Assembly (NCBI GenBank): GCA_021732145.1
Contig: JAKFVN010000007.1
Coordinates: 1-64,000, forward strand
DNA: 64,000 bases
Direction: 5' to 3'
Source: Alphaproteobacteria bacterium
GTDB lineage: Bacteria; Pseudomonadota; Alphaproteobacteria; UBA9219; RGZA01
Shown here: positions 17,009 through 26,743 of the stretch, one piece after another
Position numbering within the stretch: the stretch's first letter is position 1
Layout: every line of letters begins with the position of its first letter
Translations under genes and position numbers: made by a program
Notes under the pieces: generated by a model
The model's input: the letters and a program-made list of their open reading frames with translations, nothing else
Told to the model about the DNA's origin: nothing
The model's database searches: none

Positions 17009-18091
17009 TTATATCCCCAGCTTGGCCTTCATCGCTGCAATGGTAGCTTGATCTTTCTTCATCTGCTCCTGCTGTGCGTTAATCTGTTCCTGCTGTTCCT
17101 GAATGGCTTTTACAAGCTTCCAAGGGTTTGGTTGCTCAACCAAATAAGTGCCCTTCTCGTTCGTGCGAACCATTTCAGGATGATTGGCCAGCATTTCCTG
17201 TGCAATCACACCTGTCTGATTTTGACCCGTAGACTTGATGGTGTAGTTACGCACACGCATATTGGCCAGCCACTTTAAAGCCGAACCTTCATCAACGATG
17301 TTTTTCTTCAGACGTTCATCCGAGGAACATGAAATGCCAAGCGTCCCTGCTGATGGTGTAAAGGTGCAATCCCCCGCCGAGTTTTGGAATTCAGCCACGA
17401 TACCCGACACCGCAGCAGACCCAACATGCAGTAACGAGTTTGGTGCTGCAGTGCCCACCCCAAGAAACCCAGCCGTTGTTAGCACCATTTGCGGAGCGCT
17501 ATGATTGGTCCAGAAAAGCAGATTATCGTTACTGTAAGTACCCAAACCGATGCCGTTGCTATCGCCGTATATATTCACTGCCTTGGCTCCATTGATGGAG
17601 AATTTGGCAATATCTCCGCCAGCACTGGTCAAGTTCACGCTAAATGGAGAAGCGGGAGACATATCGCCAACACCAAGATATCCGGCTGTTGTCAAAACCA
17701 TCTGCGGCGCGCCATTATTCGTCCAAAATATCATATTATCATTCGTATAAGTACCGATGCCTATTCCGTTAACACTGCCGTATATGTTTAATGCTTTGCT
17801 GCCATTATATGAGAATCTGGCAATGTCCCCTCCAACAGGCCCCGCAGTTAGTTGCGCACTCAGTGGCGCTACTGCAGCTGACATTCCAACGGCGAGGCCG
17901 GTTGCATCAATGCGCACTACTTCAGTGCCTACACTGGATATGGATACTGCATCTGAAGCTGAGCTGAATATCCCTGTTCCTGAATTATAAGAACTGACGG
18001 GGTCTGGCGACGAGGCGGAAGTGCCCAGCGTTACCGCGTGACTTGTTGATGCCATCAACGTGATAGTCAAGAATGTAAGAAGCTTTTTCAT
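17009..18091 (-). CDS. Secreted repeat protein with C-terminal peptidase S74 (endosialidase chaperone) domain
   Basis: A 360-residue exported protein. Signal peptide 1-19 (SHA cleavage). Residues 87-157 and 158-228 are a tandem repeat of 71 residues sharing GGDIA+FS.NG.KA.NIYG, then NGIG.GTY.NDN, FWTN and PQMVLTTAG.LGVG. A C-terminal intramolecular chaperone domain begins at SSDERLKKNI (256-265), the S74 signature, and ends in a Gln-rich coiled coil WKLVKAIQEQQEQINAQQEQ. In phage tail spikes S74 domains drive trimer folding then cut themselves off. Here the signal peptide implies a bacterial surface or secreted fibre. Start ATG follows GGAGG. Two cysteines (242, 255) flank the autocleavage zone. 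Confidence 0.88.
   Translation of the reverse strand: MKKLLTFLTITLMASTSHAVTLGTSASSPDPVSSYNSGTGIFSSASDAVSISSVGTEVVRIDATGLAVGMSAAVAPLSAQLTAGPVGGDIARFSYNGSKALNIYGSVNGIGIGTYTNDNMIFWTNNGAPQMVLTTAGYLGVGDMSPASPFSVNLTSAGGDIAKFSINGAKAVNIYGDSNGIGLGTYSNDNLLFWTNHSAPQMVLTTAGFLGVGTAAPNSLLHVGSAAVSGIVAEFQNSAGDCTFTPSAGTLGISCSSDERLKKNIVDEGSALKWLANMRVRNYTIKSTGQNQTGVIAQEMLANHPEMVRTNEKGTYLVEQPNPWKLVKAIQEQQEQINAQQEQMKKDQATIAAMKAKLGI
17408..17833 (-). repeat. Two tandem repeats of 213 bases inside the S74 protein gene
   Basis: Codons 87-157 (17621-17833) and 158-228 (17408-17620) encode clearly homologous 71-residue units. The third-base differences indicate an old duplication rather than a recent slip. Each unit looks like a beta-rich fibre module. 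Confidence 0.85.
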
Positions 18092-18242
18092 TAGTCCTCC
18101 AAGGGTTGTGACGCGCGCACTGAATCATGGAGTGACTCCTTAGTCAAAAAATATAGTTACAAAAAAGAATACGCACGAATTCAAAAAAGCAAATTTCATA
18201 TTTGTGTATGTTGCTGCTTAATTTGAATTTTATTTTCCGATT

Positions 18243-19841
18243 TTAAGCCAGCTTTTCGGCGATATAGGCCTTCAGCTTGTCGGCTGAAACGCGTTCCTGC
18301 TGCGCGGTGTCGCGGTGGCGCACGGTAACGGTATTATCTTTCAAACTATCGCCATCAATGGTCAGGCAGAACGGTGTGCCCGCTTCATCCATGCGCGCAT
18401 AGCGCTTACCAATCGACTGCTTGGCGTCATATTGGCAGGTGAAGCTTTGGCGCAAATCCATATACAGCTTTTCAGCCATTTCCGGCATGCCATCCTTGTT
18501 CACCAATGGGAAGATACCCGCTTTAATCGGCGCAAGGCTTGGCTTGATACGCAGCCATTCCGGTGATGCACGCGATGCATCATACTCATACGCATCACAC
18601 AGCACAGCCAGCACACCGCGCGTTAGCCCGCTGGCGGGTTCAATCACGTGCGGCAGGTATTTCTTGTTATTTTCCTGATCAAAATAATCAAGGTTGGTTT
18701 TGGAATGCGTGGAATGCTGCGTTAAATCGAAATTGCCGCGATGCGCGATGCCTTCCAATTCGCCGAATTTTGGCTCAGAGAACGGGTATTTATATTCAAC
18801 GTCCGCGCATGCTGTTGAATAATGCGATAATTCATCGCTGGCATGTTCGCGGCGTTGCAGCTTGGCCTTTGCCAAACCAATGCGTTCTTCCCACCATTTC
18901 AGGCGGGTTTGCACCCAGAAATCATACCATGTACGGGATTCTTCCGGCGGGCAGAAGAATTCCATTTCCATCTGTTCAAATTCACGCGTTCTGAAAATGA
19001 AATTGCGCGGCGTTACTTCGTTGCGGAACGCCTTACCGATTTGCGCAATGCCAAACGGCACCTTCACGCGCGATGAATCCAGCACGTTTTTGTAATTCAG
19101 GAAAATACCTTGCGCGGTTTCGGGGCGCAGATATGCCTTGCTGTCTTCGTTTTGAAACACACCCGTATAGGTTTCAAACATCAGATTGAATTTGCGCGGT
19201 TCGGTCAGCGTGCCAGCATTTTCTGCATCTGGGCCAATGACCTTGGCGCGTTCATCCGCGCTGAGTTCTGTGTAAGCCTTCGCGGTTGCCATATCGAACG
19301 GGATGATGTCACCGCCGCCGGATTTTTGAACCATCTTCTTTGCTTTTTTAAGCAAATTGGCTTCGGCTTCATCGCCATCAAGGGTGCTGAGCCAGCCAGC
19401 GAATGACTTGGTCTGACCTGCCTTCTGGTATTGCACATCAATGCAAATGATGTGGTCAGCGCGGTAGCGACCCTTGGTTTCGCGGCAATCCGTCATCAAA
19501 TCGGCAAAGCCAGCCACGTGGCCGGATGCCACCCACGTTTTGGGGTTTTGAATGATGGAGCTATCAAGGCCAACGATGGAAAGCGGCTTACCATCCGGGC
19601 CGATGGGCGGGCATTCCACCATGTCGCGCCACCATGTGTCGCGAATGTTGTTTTTAAGGGCGATGCCCAACGGGCCAAAATCCCAGAAACCGTTCAAGCC
19701 GCCGTAAATTTCGGATGCAGGAAATACAAAGCCGCGGCGCTTGGCGAGCGAGACGAGGTTTGCCATGCGCTGCGTTGCGGTAACGGGCGCGTTGTTATTT
19801 TCTTCTGGTTTCTCGTTAGATTTTAGGGCGGGTTCAGACAT
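18243..19841 (-). CDS. glyS: Glycyl-tRNA synthetase, homodimeric (archaeal/eukaryotic-type) class II
   Basis: A 532-residue GlyRS of the alpha2 type, unlike the alpha2-beta2 GlyQ/GlyS more common in proteobacteria. An N-terminal SLAKRRGFVFPASEIYGGLNGFWDFGP segment is diagnostic. Motif 2 is RNEVTPRNFIFRTREFEQMEMEFF, motif 3 SGLTRGVLAVLCDAYEYD, and a C-terminal anticodon-binding domain ends the protein. ATG 19841 follows GGAAAG; the longer frame to 19874 is not needed. A Glu/Asn-rich N-terminal extension of about 25 residues precedes the core. Confidence 0.96.
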   Translation of the reverse strand: MSEPALKSNEKPEENNNAPVTATQRMANLVSLAKRRGFVFPASEIYGGLNGFWDFGPLGIALKNNIRDTWWRDMVECPPIGPDGKPLSIVGLDSSIIQNPKTWVASGHVAGFADLMTDCRETKGRYRADHIICIDVQYQKAGQTKSFAGWLSTLDGDEAEANLLKKAKKMVQKSGGGDIIPFDMATAKAYTELSADERAKVIGPDAENAGTLTEPRKFNLMFETYTGVFQNEDSKAYLRPETAQGIFLNYKNVLDSSRVKVPFGIAQIGKAFRNEVTPRNFIFRTREFEQMEMEFFCPPEESRTWYDFWVQTRLKWWEERIGLAKAKLQRREHASDELSHYSTACADVEYKYPFSEPKFGELEGIAHRGNFDLTQHSTHSKTNLDYFDQENNKKYLPHVIEPASGLTRGVLAVLCDAYEYDASRASPEWLRIKPSLAPIKAGIFPLVNKDGMPEMAEKLYMDLRQSFTCQYDAKQSIGKRYARMDEAGTPFCLTIDGDSLKDNTVTVRHRDTAQQERVSADKLKAYIAEKLA

Positions 19842-19914
19842 GAATAACTTTCCAAATATAAGCGTACAATGCACATAGAATGCACTGCATGCCCATAAAA
19901 GTGAAGTTTTTTAA

Positions 19915-20856
19915 TTAAGCCGCGAGCTTGGTGGCTTTTCTGGCCTTGCGGATGCGCGATGCAAGGCTGAACCATGCAAGTTTCGCAGCCGCCTTGGCGA
20001 CAAAACCCTGCGTATCAATGCCGCACGCTTTCAGCACCATCGACACCACGCGGTCCATGTGATGGGCGCGGTATTTGCTGTAAGCCCGCACGGTATATTC
20101 TTCGGTGAATTGCTGGCGGTTATAAACAACGCCGCCATTATCATTGGCGGCGCGGTTCTTGCTGAGGCTGGTGTGGTTTGCCGAATAATAAGCAAAGGAT
20201 AATTCATCATCCTCTGTTTCATGAATGCGGGATAAACCAATCTTCAAACGCTGCATCGGGGAAAGCTTTTCAACTTCCAGATAGCGCTTCAGATTATTGT
20301 AGAAAAACTTGTAATGGCGCAATTCATCGCCCGCGATCGATTGGCAGATGTATTTCAACACTGGCTCGTTCACGGCATCGGCCAACGCGGTGTAATAGGA
20401 ACTGGTACCGGTTTCAACGATGCAGCGGGAAATCAGTTCGCCTGAACGAGAGCCGCGAATGGATTCCTTCGCGCTTAAATCAATTTTGTAACCTGCGGTA
20501 AAGTTTTTGAAGCTGGCTTCGAAGTTAAAAGTCGGGTCAGCCATTTCAGCCCAGCGGCCCAATGCTTCGCCATGCTGGATTTCTTCAATCGCCCATTGCT
20601 GGATTTCCTTCAGGAATTCGTCATCGCCAGCAAAAATATTGGAAAGATAGGTTGCATAATCATGCGCATTGTATTCCACCAATGCGGCAGCCTTCACCAC
20701 TTTGAGAATTTCGGGGCATACGCGGGATGCATCAAACTGTTCCCAAGGAACATCGCCCAGCGACCAATTCTTTTTTGCTTTAAGCGCTTCGCGCGAAGCA
20801 GGTGTAGTATTAGCGAGATTCAAAAGGCACCTCTCGTTTATAGGGTTTGCTTTCAT
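19915..20856 (-). CDS. Di-iron ferritin-like protein (acyl-ACP desaturase-like)
   Basis: A 313-residue soluble helical protein with a complete four-helix-bundle di-iron site: Glu61, Glu92-X2-His95 (EEIQH), Glu148 and Glu178-X2-His181 (DELRH). This spacing matches acyl-ACP desaturase and related ferritin-like oxygenases. The substrate is unknown; a fatty-acyl or hydroxylation role is inferred from the ligand pattern. The C-terminus is strongly basic (SRIRKARKATKLAA), which may bind membranes or nucleic acid. It lies 73 bases upstream of glyS on the same strand. Confidence 0.85.
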   Translation of the reverse strand: MKANPINERCLLNLANTTPASREALKAKKNWSLGDVPWEQFDASRVCPEILKVVKAAALVEYNAHDYATYLSNIFAGDDEFLKEIQQWAIEEIQHGEALGRWAEMADPTFNFEASFKNFTAGYKIDLSAKESIRGSRSGELISRCIVETGTSSYYTALADAVNEPVLKYICQSIAGDELRHYKFFYNNLKRYLEVEKLSPMQRLKIGLSRIHETEDDELSFAYYSANHTSLSKNRAANDNGGVVYNRQQFTEEYTVRAYSKYRAHHMDRVVSMVLKACGIDTQGFVAKAAAKLAWFSLASRIRKARKATKLAA

Positions 20857-21003
20857 ACATTGGGCAGTGCAGCATTGTCAATTGGGGGTATTAATTTCTC
20901 TTGTAAAACAAGTAATTAAGTGATTTGTTTTTGAACAATTCCCCAGTCCTACCTTGAGTCTTTTCGCTTTCATCCCAACCTTTCCCAATTATATAACGAG
21001 CCT

Positions 21004-23178
21004 ATGCGCATTGCCTTTCTTAATGTTTGGACCGCCACCAGCGCCGAGGAACAGGCCGCGCAGGCCATCCGCATTGCAGGTGAACGCATCGGGGTGGAGG
21101 TTGTTCCCTGCTTCAACAATGCGCAGGTTGAAGATGCGAAACCCGATTTCGTGATTGTGAATTCCAGAACGCAGGCAAAGCTGACCGGCTTTCCAACCTA
21201 TGCGTGCTTGAATGAACCCAGCACGGTTTATTTCCGCGACCCGAAATTATTGCAGTATCTTTATTCGTTTGATGGCTACACGTCGCTATCCGACAGCCTT
21301 GCGGAATTTGCGCAGCATGCGATGTATGGCATTGGGCGGCAGGAAGATATTGGAACCTATTTCAGTACCGCGCTAAAACAAACAAGCAGCCAAGATGATA
21401 TTAAAGCCGCGCTGACCAGCGGCCCAAATAATCAAGGGGCCAAACTCCCCTACTTTGGCACCAATTGGGATGGCCGACGCATTGATTTCTTCAAATCATT
21501 TGGGGCGTGGGTGTCGGGCGAGGTTTATGGCCCCGCCACCAGCTGGGCGCATTATAACCTGCCGTCTTATAAGGGTTCGGTGCCGTTTGATGGCGTGGCG
21601 GTGCAGAATGTTTACCGCAAGAACGGCATGGGCTTGAACCTGCTGGGTGACCACCATTTGCAGGAAGACGTGATTTCCAACCGCATATTCGAAATCGCAT
21701 CGGTTGGTGCAGTGATTATCAGTTGCCGCATGCCTTGGCTAGAAAAGCATTTTGGCGATAGCATTTATTATTTCGACCAATCGCGTTCCAACAAACAGAT
21801 GTTCGAACAGGTTCAGGATATTCATGCGCGCATCCTGAAAAATCCGGCGGAGGCTTTGGAAAAAGCCGCGCGTTCCCGCAAAATTTTTGAAGAACAATTT
21901 GCCCTGGAAGTCTTGTTAAAAAAGACGGTGGAGTTTCACAAACAACACCAAAGCAAAATTGCCGCCAAAATGCGCGGCAAGCAACCAACGGTCAGCGTGC
22001 TGATTAAAAGCGATGGCAGCCGCCCTGAATTACTGGAACGCGCGGTGAATTCCGTGGCAGCGCAGGTTCACAAGCAAACCCAAATCATTCTGGTTAAAAC
22101 AAAGCCCTTTGTTTTCAAGCATAAAGCCGCCGTTCTTCAAGTGGATGGCACCAGCCTTTGGGATGGCTTGAAACAGGTGAAAGGCGATTATTTTGCCGTG
22201 CTGCGCGAATGCGATGAATGGTTCCCGCAGCATTTGCAGCGCGCGTTAGAACTTTCAAAGCCAGATCATTTTGTGCATAGCGCATTGGTGACGGAGCATT
22301 TAACGCCCGCGCCCGATACGGCGTGGATTAAGAATGATGAGAAGCGCGGTGTAAGTCACCAATTGGATTTAAAAGAAAAAGATTTTATGACGTGTCTCGA
22401 ACTCATCACGCCATCGGGCTATCTTGCGCCGCGCAGTGTGATTGATGATGCGCTTTTGAAAACACCGCCGATTAAGGGCGATGAAAAAGCGCTGATGATG
22501 GATGTACTTTCACGTGCCACGCCCATTCAAAGCTTTGCAACCACAGTGCTAACCCGTGCCAGCCAGCCATATGTGACCGAGCGATTAGACACGCTGGAGC
22601 AAACCAAACTGATGCTGCGCCATTGGCGTTCCAATTCGCATACGGGGGTTCCAAATACGCTGTGGGATACAATAGTTGCCGTGGGGCACCGCGCACGCGC
22701 TTTCCGTTATGAAACCGACCGCACGGTGGAAGGCGATGTGATTATTGACCGTTTGCGTGATTGCCGCTTTGACCGTAAGCGGTTGAAGCCCATGCCGATG
22801 CCTTATATGAAAGCCAATACGGTTTTCCAGCAGGGCTGCGTGTTAGAAAACGAAACTACACTTACCGCTAATATCAATGCGGGTAATCAGAACAGTGGTG
22901 TTGCCGCTTATGTTGTATTGGCGCAGGACAATAATTTACCCAGCGAATTTCTGGTGGTGATTGAAGCCGAGATTACCGAAGGGCAAATTGGCGTTCATTT
23001 AATCCAGAATGAAAACACGCTGGAGCGTTACAGTGTTGCGCGCGCCCTACCCGCTGGTAACAGCTATATTCTGGAATTGCCGATTTATTACCGCCCGGAA
23101 ATCGCAGGCATTGCGATTGATTTGCAACCCGGAACCAAGGGCCGCATCAAATCCATCACCGCTTACCGCGAAGAATAA
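21004..23178 (+). CDS. Large multidomain glycosyltransferase
   Basis: A 724-residue protein. Residues 1-310 look like a GT-B enzyme of the CgeB/YkvP type, with the nucleotide-sugar C-terminal signature SNRIFEIASVGAVII (225-239). From about 329 a second region starts TVSVLIKSDGSRPELLERAVNS, the opening strand and helix of a GT-A (GT2) fold, but the usual DXD is not obvious, so that half may be inactive or structural. The last 110 residues are beta-rich and may bind carbohydrate. It heads the surface-polysaccharide region and is convergent with ilvD (one base apart). No signal peptide; cytoplasmic or peripheral. Confidence 0.75.
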   Translation: MRIAFLNVWTATSAEEQAAQAIRIAGERIGVEVVPCFNNAQVEDAKPDFVIVNSRTQAKLTGFPTYACLNEPSTVYFRDPKLLQYLYSFDGYTSLSDSLAEFAQHAMYGIGRQEDIGTYFSTALKQTSSQDDIKAALTSGPNNQGAKLPYFGTNWDGRRIDFFKSFGAWVSGEVYGPATSWAHYNLPSYKGSVPFDGVAVQNVYRKNGMGLNLLGDHHLQEDVISNRIFEIASVGAVIISCRMPWLEKHFGDSIYYFDQSRSNKQMFEQVQDIHARILKNPAEALEKAARSRKIFEEQFALEVLLKKTVEFHKQHQSKIAAKMRGKQPTVSVLIKSDGSRPELLERAVNSVAAQVHKQTQIILVKTKPFVFKHKAAVLQVDGTSLWDGLKQVKGDYFAVLRECDEWFPQHLQRALELSKPDHFVHSALVTEHLTPAPDTAWIKNDEKRGVSHQLDLKEKDFMTCLELITPSGYLAPRSVIDDALLKTPPIKGDEKALMMDVLSRATPIQSFATTVLTRASQPYVTERLDTLEQTKLMLRHWRSNSHTGVPNTLWDTIVAVGHRARAFRYETDRTVEGDVIIDRLRDCRFDRKRLKPMPMPYMKANTVFQQGCVLENETTLTANINAGNQNSGVAAYVVLAQDNNLPSEFLVVIEAEITEGQIGVHLIQNENTLERYSVARALPAGNSYILELPIYYRPEIAGIAIDLQPGTKGRIKSITAYREE

Positions 23179-24894
23179 TTAAATATCGCCATACACGTGC
23201 GTTTCAGCTTTTGCGCCTGGGTGCGTGACCGCGCCCTTTTCCGCATCGCCTACTTGCTGCGCGTATTTCCACAATGCACCGGCCTGGAAATTATTGGTGC
23301 GTGGCTTCCAATCGTTCTTGCGCTTCGCCAGCTCTTCATCCGACAGCTTCACATTCAAGATGCCCTTAATCGCATCCATTTCAATAATGTCCCCGTCTTT
23401 GATGAGGCCAATCGGGCCGCCCACTGCTGCTTCAGGGCCAACATGGCCAACGCAGAAGCCGCGGGTTGCACCCGAAAAACGTCCATCGGTAATGAGCGCA
23501 ACCTTATCACCCACGCCTTGTCCATAAAGCGCTGCGGTGGTGGATAGCATTTCAGGCATGCCCGGGCCGCCGCGCGGGCCAACGTAACGGATGACCAATA
23601 CTTCGCCTTCCTTATAAGTGCGGGCTTCAACGGCAGCAAAAGCGTCTTCTTCGCAATCAAATACGCGTGCTGGCCCAGTGAACACTTGGTTCTTCATGCC
23701 AGCTACCTTCACAATCGCGCCTTGCGGGGCAAGATTGCCGCGCAGACCAACCACGCCGCCGGTTGGCGTAATGGGGTTTTTGGTGGTGCGAATAACGTCT
23801 TGATCTGTTCTAAACACAACGTCCTTCAAATTTTCGGCAATCGTCTTACCCGTTACCGTCATGCAATCGCCGTGCAGGTAACCGCCATCCAGCAATGCCT
23901 TCATCAGCATTTGAACGCCGCCTGCTTCGAACATGTCCTTGGCTACATACTTACCGCCGGGTTTCATGTCAGCAATATATGGTGTGCGGCGGAATACATC
24001 GGCCACAGCGTGAATGTCAAAATCGATACCGCATTCATGCGCAATGGCTGGCAAGTGAAGCGCCGCATTAGTTGAACCGCCGGATGCAGATGCGATAACC
24101 GCAGCATTTTCCAGCGCCTTGCGCGTTACAATATCACGTGGGCGGATGTTCTTCTTAATCAGTTCCATCACCGCTTTGCCGGATGCAGCGGCATATTCAT
24201 CGCGTGATAAATAGGGTGCAGGTGCGCCAGCAGAACCCGGCAATGCAAGGCCAATCGCCTCGGAAACGCAGGCCATCGTATTCGCAGTGAATTGACCGCC
24301 GCATGAACCAGCGGAAGGACACGCCACGCATTCCAATTCGTGCAAATCCTCATCGCTCATTTTACCGGCGGCATGTGCGCCAACGGCTTCGAATACATTT
24401 TGAACCGTTACGTCTTGGCCGCGGAATTTACCCGGCAAGATGGAGCCGCCATACATGAACACGGATGGCACGTTTAAACGCACCATCGCCATCATCAGCC
24501 CCGGCAATGATTTATCGCAGCCCGCCAAACCCACCAGCGCGTCATAGCAATGGCCGCGCATGGTCAATTCAACCGAATCTGCAATCAGGTCACGGCTGGC
24601 CAAGGATGATTTCATGCCTTCATGGCCCATAGCGATGCCATCGGTCACGGTGATGGTAGTGAATTCGCGTGGGGTGCCAAACCCTTCCTTCACGCCCTTC
24701 TTTACCGACTGGGCTTGGCGCGAGAGGGAAATATTGCACGGCGCAGCTTCATTCCAGCAGGTGGCAACACCAACGAAAGGCTGGTTGATTTCTGCTTCGG
24801 TCATGCCCATTGCATAATAATATGAGCGGTGCGGCGCACGTTCTGGCCCTACGCTGACATGACGGCTTGGTAATTTGCTTTTATCCCACTTCAC
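23179..24894 (-). CDS. ilvD: Dihydroxy-acid dehydratase
   Basis: A 571-residue IlvD, which dehydrates dihydroxy-acids in isoleucine and valine synthesis using an iron-sulphur cluster. The three cluster cysteines are visible in [22 protein letters not shown] and [18 protein letters not shown]. Other family blocks include [19 protein letters not shown] near the C-terminus. Length matches the shorter IlvD branch. It interrupts the polysaccharide genes and is divergent from the dehydratase/epimerase at 24935. Confidence 0.97.
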   Translation of the reverse strand: MKWDKSKLPSRHVSVGPERAPHRSYYYAMGMTEAEINQPFVGVATCWNEAAPCNISLSRQAQSVKKGVKEGFGTPREFTTITVTDGIAMGHEGMKSSLASRDLIADSVELTMRGHCYDALVGLAGCDKSLPGLMMAMVRLNVPSVFMYGGSILPGKFRGQDVTVQNVFEAVGAHAAGKMSDEDLHELECVACPSAGSCGGQFTANTMACVSEAIGLALPGSAGAPAPYLSRDEYAAASGKAVMELIKKNIRPRDIVTRKALENAAVIASASGGSTNAALHLPAIAHECGIDFDIHAVADVFRRTPYIADMKPGGKYVAKDMFEAGGVQMLMKALLDGGYLHGDCMTVTGKTIAENLKDVVFRTDQDVIRTTKNPITPTGGVVGLRGNLAPQGAIVKVAGMKNQVFTGPARVFDCEEDAFAAVEARTYKEGEVLVIRYVGPRGGPGMPEMLSTTAALYGQGVGDKVALITDGRFSGATRGFCVGHVGPEAAVGGPIGLIKDGDIIEMDAIKGILNVKLSDEELAKRKNDWKPRTNNFQAGALWKYAQQVGDAEKGAVTHPGAKAETHVYGDI

Positions 24895-24934
24895 CTGATA
24901 GTCTCCTTAGATTCATCAATATAGGGTTCTTTTA

Positions 24935-25804
24935 ATGGAAAATGACAGTAAACAGCAAGTCCTAGTCTTGGGAGGCGGTAGCCTTGTCGGAAATTACCTT
25001 TTGCCGTTACTGGCGGAGCAAGGATATCGCGGTTATGTCGTTAGCCGCAAAAAGACCGATACCGGCCTGAATTTCGCATGGCTGCCCACCAATGAGGTGC
25101 AGGATGCCTCATGGCATTTGCATGACCGTGCCGTGATTATCAGCCTGTGGCCCATCTGGCTCCTGGGCCCGGTCATGCCGCAATTCTTGGGCGCATCGCA
25201 ATTGATTACCCTTAGTTCCACCAGTTTATTCGGCAAATCGAAAAGTTTAGATAAGCAGGAAAAGGAATTGGTGCGCAAAATTGGCGCTGCCGAAGAAGTC
25301 GTGCGGGTGAACAGCGAAACCTTCCGTATCCCCTATACCATTTTGCGCCCTACCCTGATTTATGATTGCGTGAATGACCAGAACATCACCTTCATCGCGC
25401 GCATGATTAAGCGCTTTGGGTTCTTCATGGTCTCTGGTGAAGCGATGGGGCTGCGCCAACCCATTCATGCGCAGGATGTGGCGCAGGCCGTCATTAACAG
25501 TATCGGCAATAAGGATGCATTCAACAAATCCATTAATGTCACGGGCGGGGAAACGGTGACGTATTTCACGATGATACGCCGCGTGGCTGAAAGCCTGGGA
25601 CGTCCCATTCGCATCTTTTCATTCCCCACATACCTCTTGAAAAACCTGCTGCGCGTGGTGCGCGCGATGGGGCTGACGAATTTAAGCCCAAGTCTGTTTG
25701 AGCGCATGAACCAGGATTTGGCGTATGATGGCACGGACGCGCTGTCGATTTTGAAATTGAACGCGCGTGATTTTAAGCCGGAATTTCCAAAAGATTTGGA
25801 TTAA
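24935..25804 (+). CDS. NAD-dependent epimerase/dehydratase, WbpK-like
   Basis: A 289-residue extended short-chain dehydrogenase. The dinucleotide motif is VLGGGSLVGNYLL (11-23). The core has LITLSSTSLFGKS, then IPYTILRPTLIYD and LRQPIHAQDVAQAV, the pattern of the WbpK branch that reduces a 4-keto sugar to make UDP-FucNAc. Its partner candidates, a WbpL-type transferase and a WbpM-type 4,6-dehydratase, lie just downstream (26744, 27739). The sugar product is inferred from this context. Its 3' end overlaps the convergent GT2 gene by four bases. Confidence 0.82.
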   Translation: MENDSKQQVLVLGGGSLVGNYLLPLLAEQGYRGYVVSRKKTDTGLNFAWLPTNEVQDASWHLHDRAVIISLWPIWLLGPVMPQFLGASQLITLSSTSLFGKSKSLDKQEKELVRKIGAAEEVVRVNSETFRIPYTILRPTLIYDCVNDQNITFIARMIKRFGFFMVSGEAMGLRQPIHAQDVAQAVINSIGNKDAFNKSINVTGGETVTYFTMIRRVAESLGRPIRIFSFPTYLLKNLLRVVRAMGLTNLSPSLFERMNQDLAYDGTDALSILKLNARDFKPEFPKDLD

Positions 25805-26673
25805 GCCAGTTTGCTGCGCAGCACGGTTAAATAATAGCGTGCCCATATGGCGATGTTCAGCAGCCAAAGTAGCGGCGGGAATGTTGAACCTGAAAAATTC
25901 TTGTGAAAATAACGCACCATGCTCATGGCCTTATGGCGCTCAACCACCAAGGATGGCACATCGCTGGTTGCGCCAATATGCTTGACCGCCAATTGCGGCA
26001 TGAAGAAAATTTTTGCGCCGCGTTGATGCAAGCTGTAACAAAAATCAACATCCTCCACATGCAGGAAATAGCCCTCATCGAGGCCGCCAACAAGCCAGAA
26101 ATCGCCTGATGGCAAAAACATCGCCGCACCGCTAATGGCAGGCACTTCCTGAATATCCGTTGGCAGATTTGCTTCATGCCATTTCCAACGGCGGAAAGCA
26201 TGGCTTTTAGGGAATAATCTATAAAGCGCGAGCGCTTCCACGGTGGCGCGCCACGGGGTGAGCACATCACGGCGGCTACCGCTTTGTTCATTGCCATTGG
26301 CATCCAGAATACGCGGGCCGATTAAATGCGGGCGCGGCAGCTTTTGCGACTGTGCCATCAGCTTATTCAAATCCCCGGCTTCCAGCACAGAGTCAGGATT
26401 TAAAAGAAATAGATAATCACCCGTTGCAGCTTTGGCGCCAAGATTATTGCCCTTGGCAAAGCCAACATTGCCATGACCGCTCAAAAATCTCAGACGTGGA
26501 TTTTGCGCGGCCATGCCTTGCAGTTTTTCAACTACATCTGCGGGGTTACCGTTATTGACGATAACCAGTTCCGCAAGACCATCTTGCGCCAACACCGACG
26601 CAATCATCTCGAACAGCACCGCGCCCGTGTGGTACGAAACCGTTATAACGCTTGTTTTAGCTGGATTACTCAT
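25801..26673 (-). CDS. GT2-family glycosyltransferase (rhamnosyltransferase-like)
   Basis: A 290-residue GT-A glycosyltransferase. It begins TSVITVSYHTGAVLFEMIASV, has ELVIVNNGN, GNVGFAKGNN, a LLNPDSVL in the DXD place, SGAAMFLP and EDVDFCYSLHQRG, the usual series for WbbL-like rhamnosyltransferases. The acceptor is probably a lipid-linked glycan at the inner membrane face. ATG 26673 is preferred over the TTG two codons upstream. It is transcribed opposite to the flanking polysaccharide genes. Confidence 0.9.
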   Translation of the reverse strand: MSNPAKTSVITVSYHTGAVLFEMIASVLAQDGLAELVIVNNGNPADVVEKLQGMAAQNPRLRFLSGHGNVGFAKGNNLGAKAATGDYLFLLNPDSVLEAGDLNKLMAQSQKLPRPHLIGPRILDANGNEQSGSRRDVLTPWRATVEALALYRLFPKSHAFRRWKWHEANLPTDIQEVPAISGAAMFLPSGDFWLVGGLDEGYFLHVEDVDFCYSLHQRGAKIFFMPQLAVKHIGATSDVPSLVVERHKAMSMVRYFHKNFSGSTFPPLLWLLNIAIWARYYLTVLRSKLA

Positions 26674-26743
26674 GCGCAAAGGCCTAAACCGCTATGCATA
26701 GCCTGTCAATTGAGTTTCAAAACGCCCCTGTGTAATATGCGCC

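Noticed and set aside
17990..18128. 46-codon ORF with a good AAGGAG upstream of and overlapping the S74 gene (minus strand)
   Set aside because: Composition is not protein-like and it overlaps the signal peptide frame; a leader peptide is possible but unsupported.
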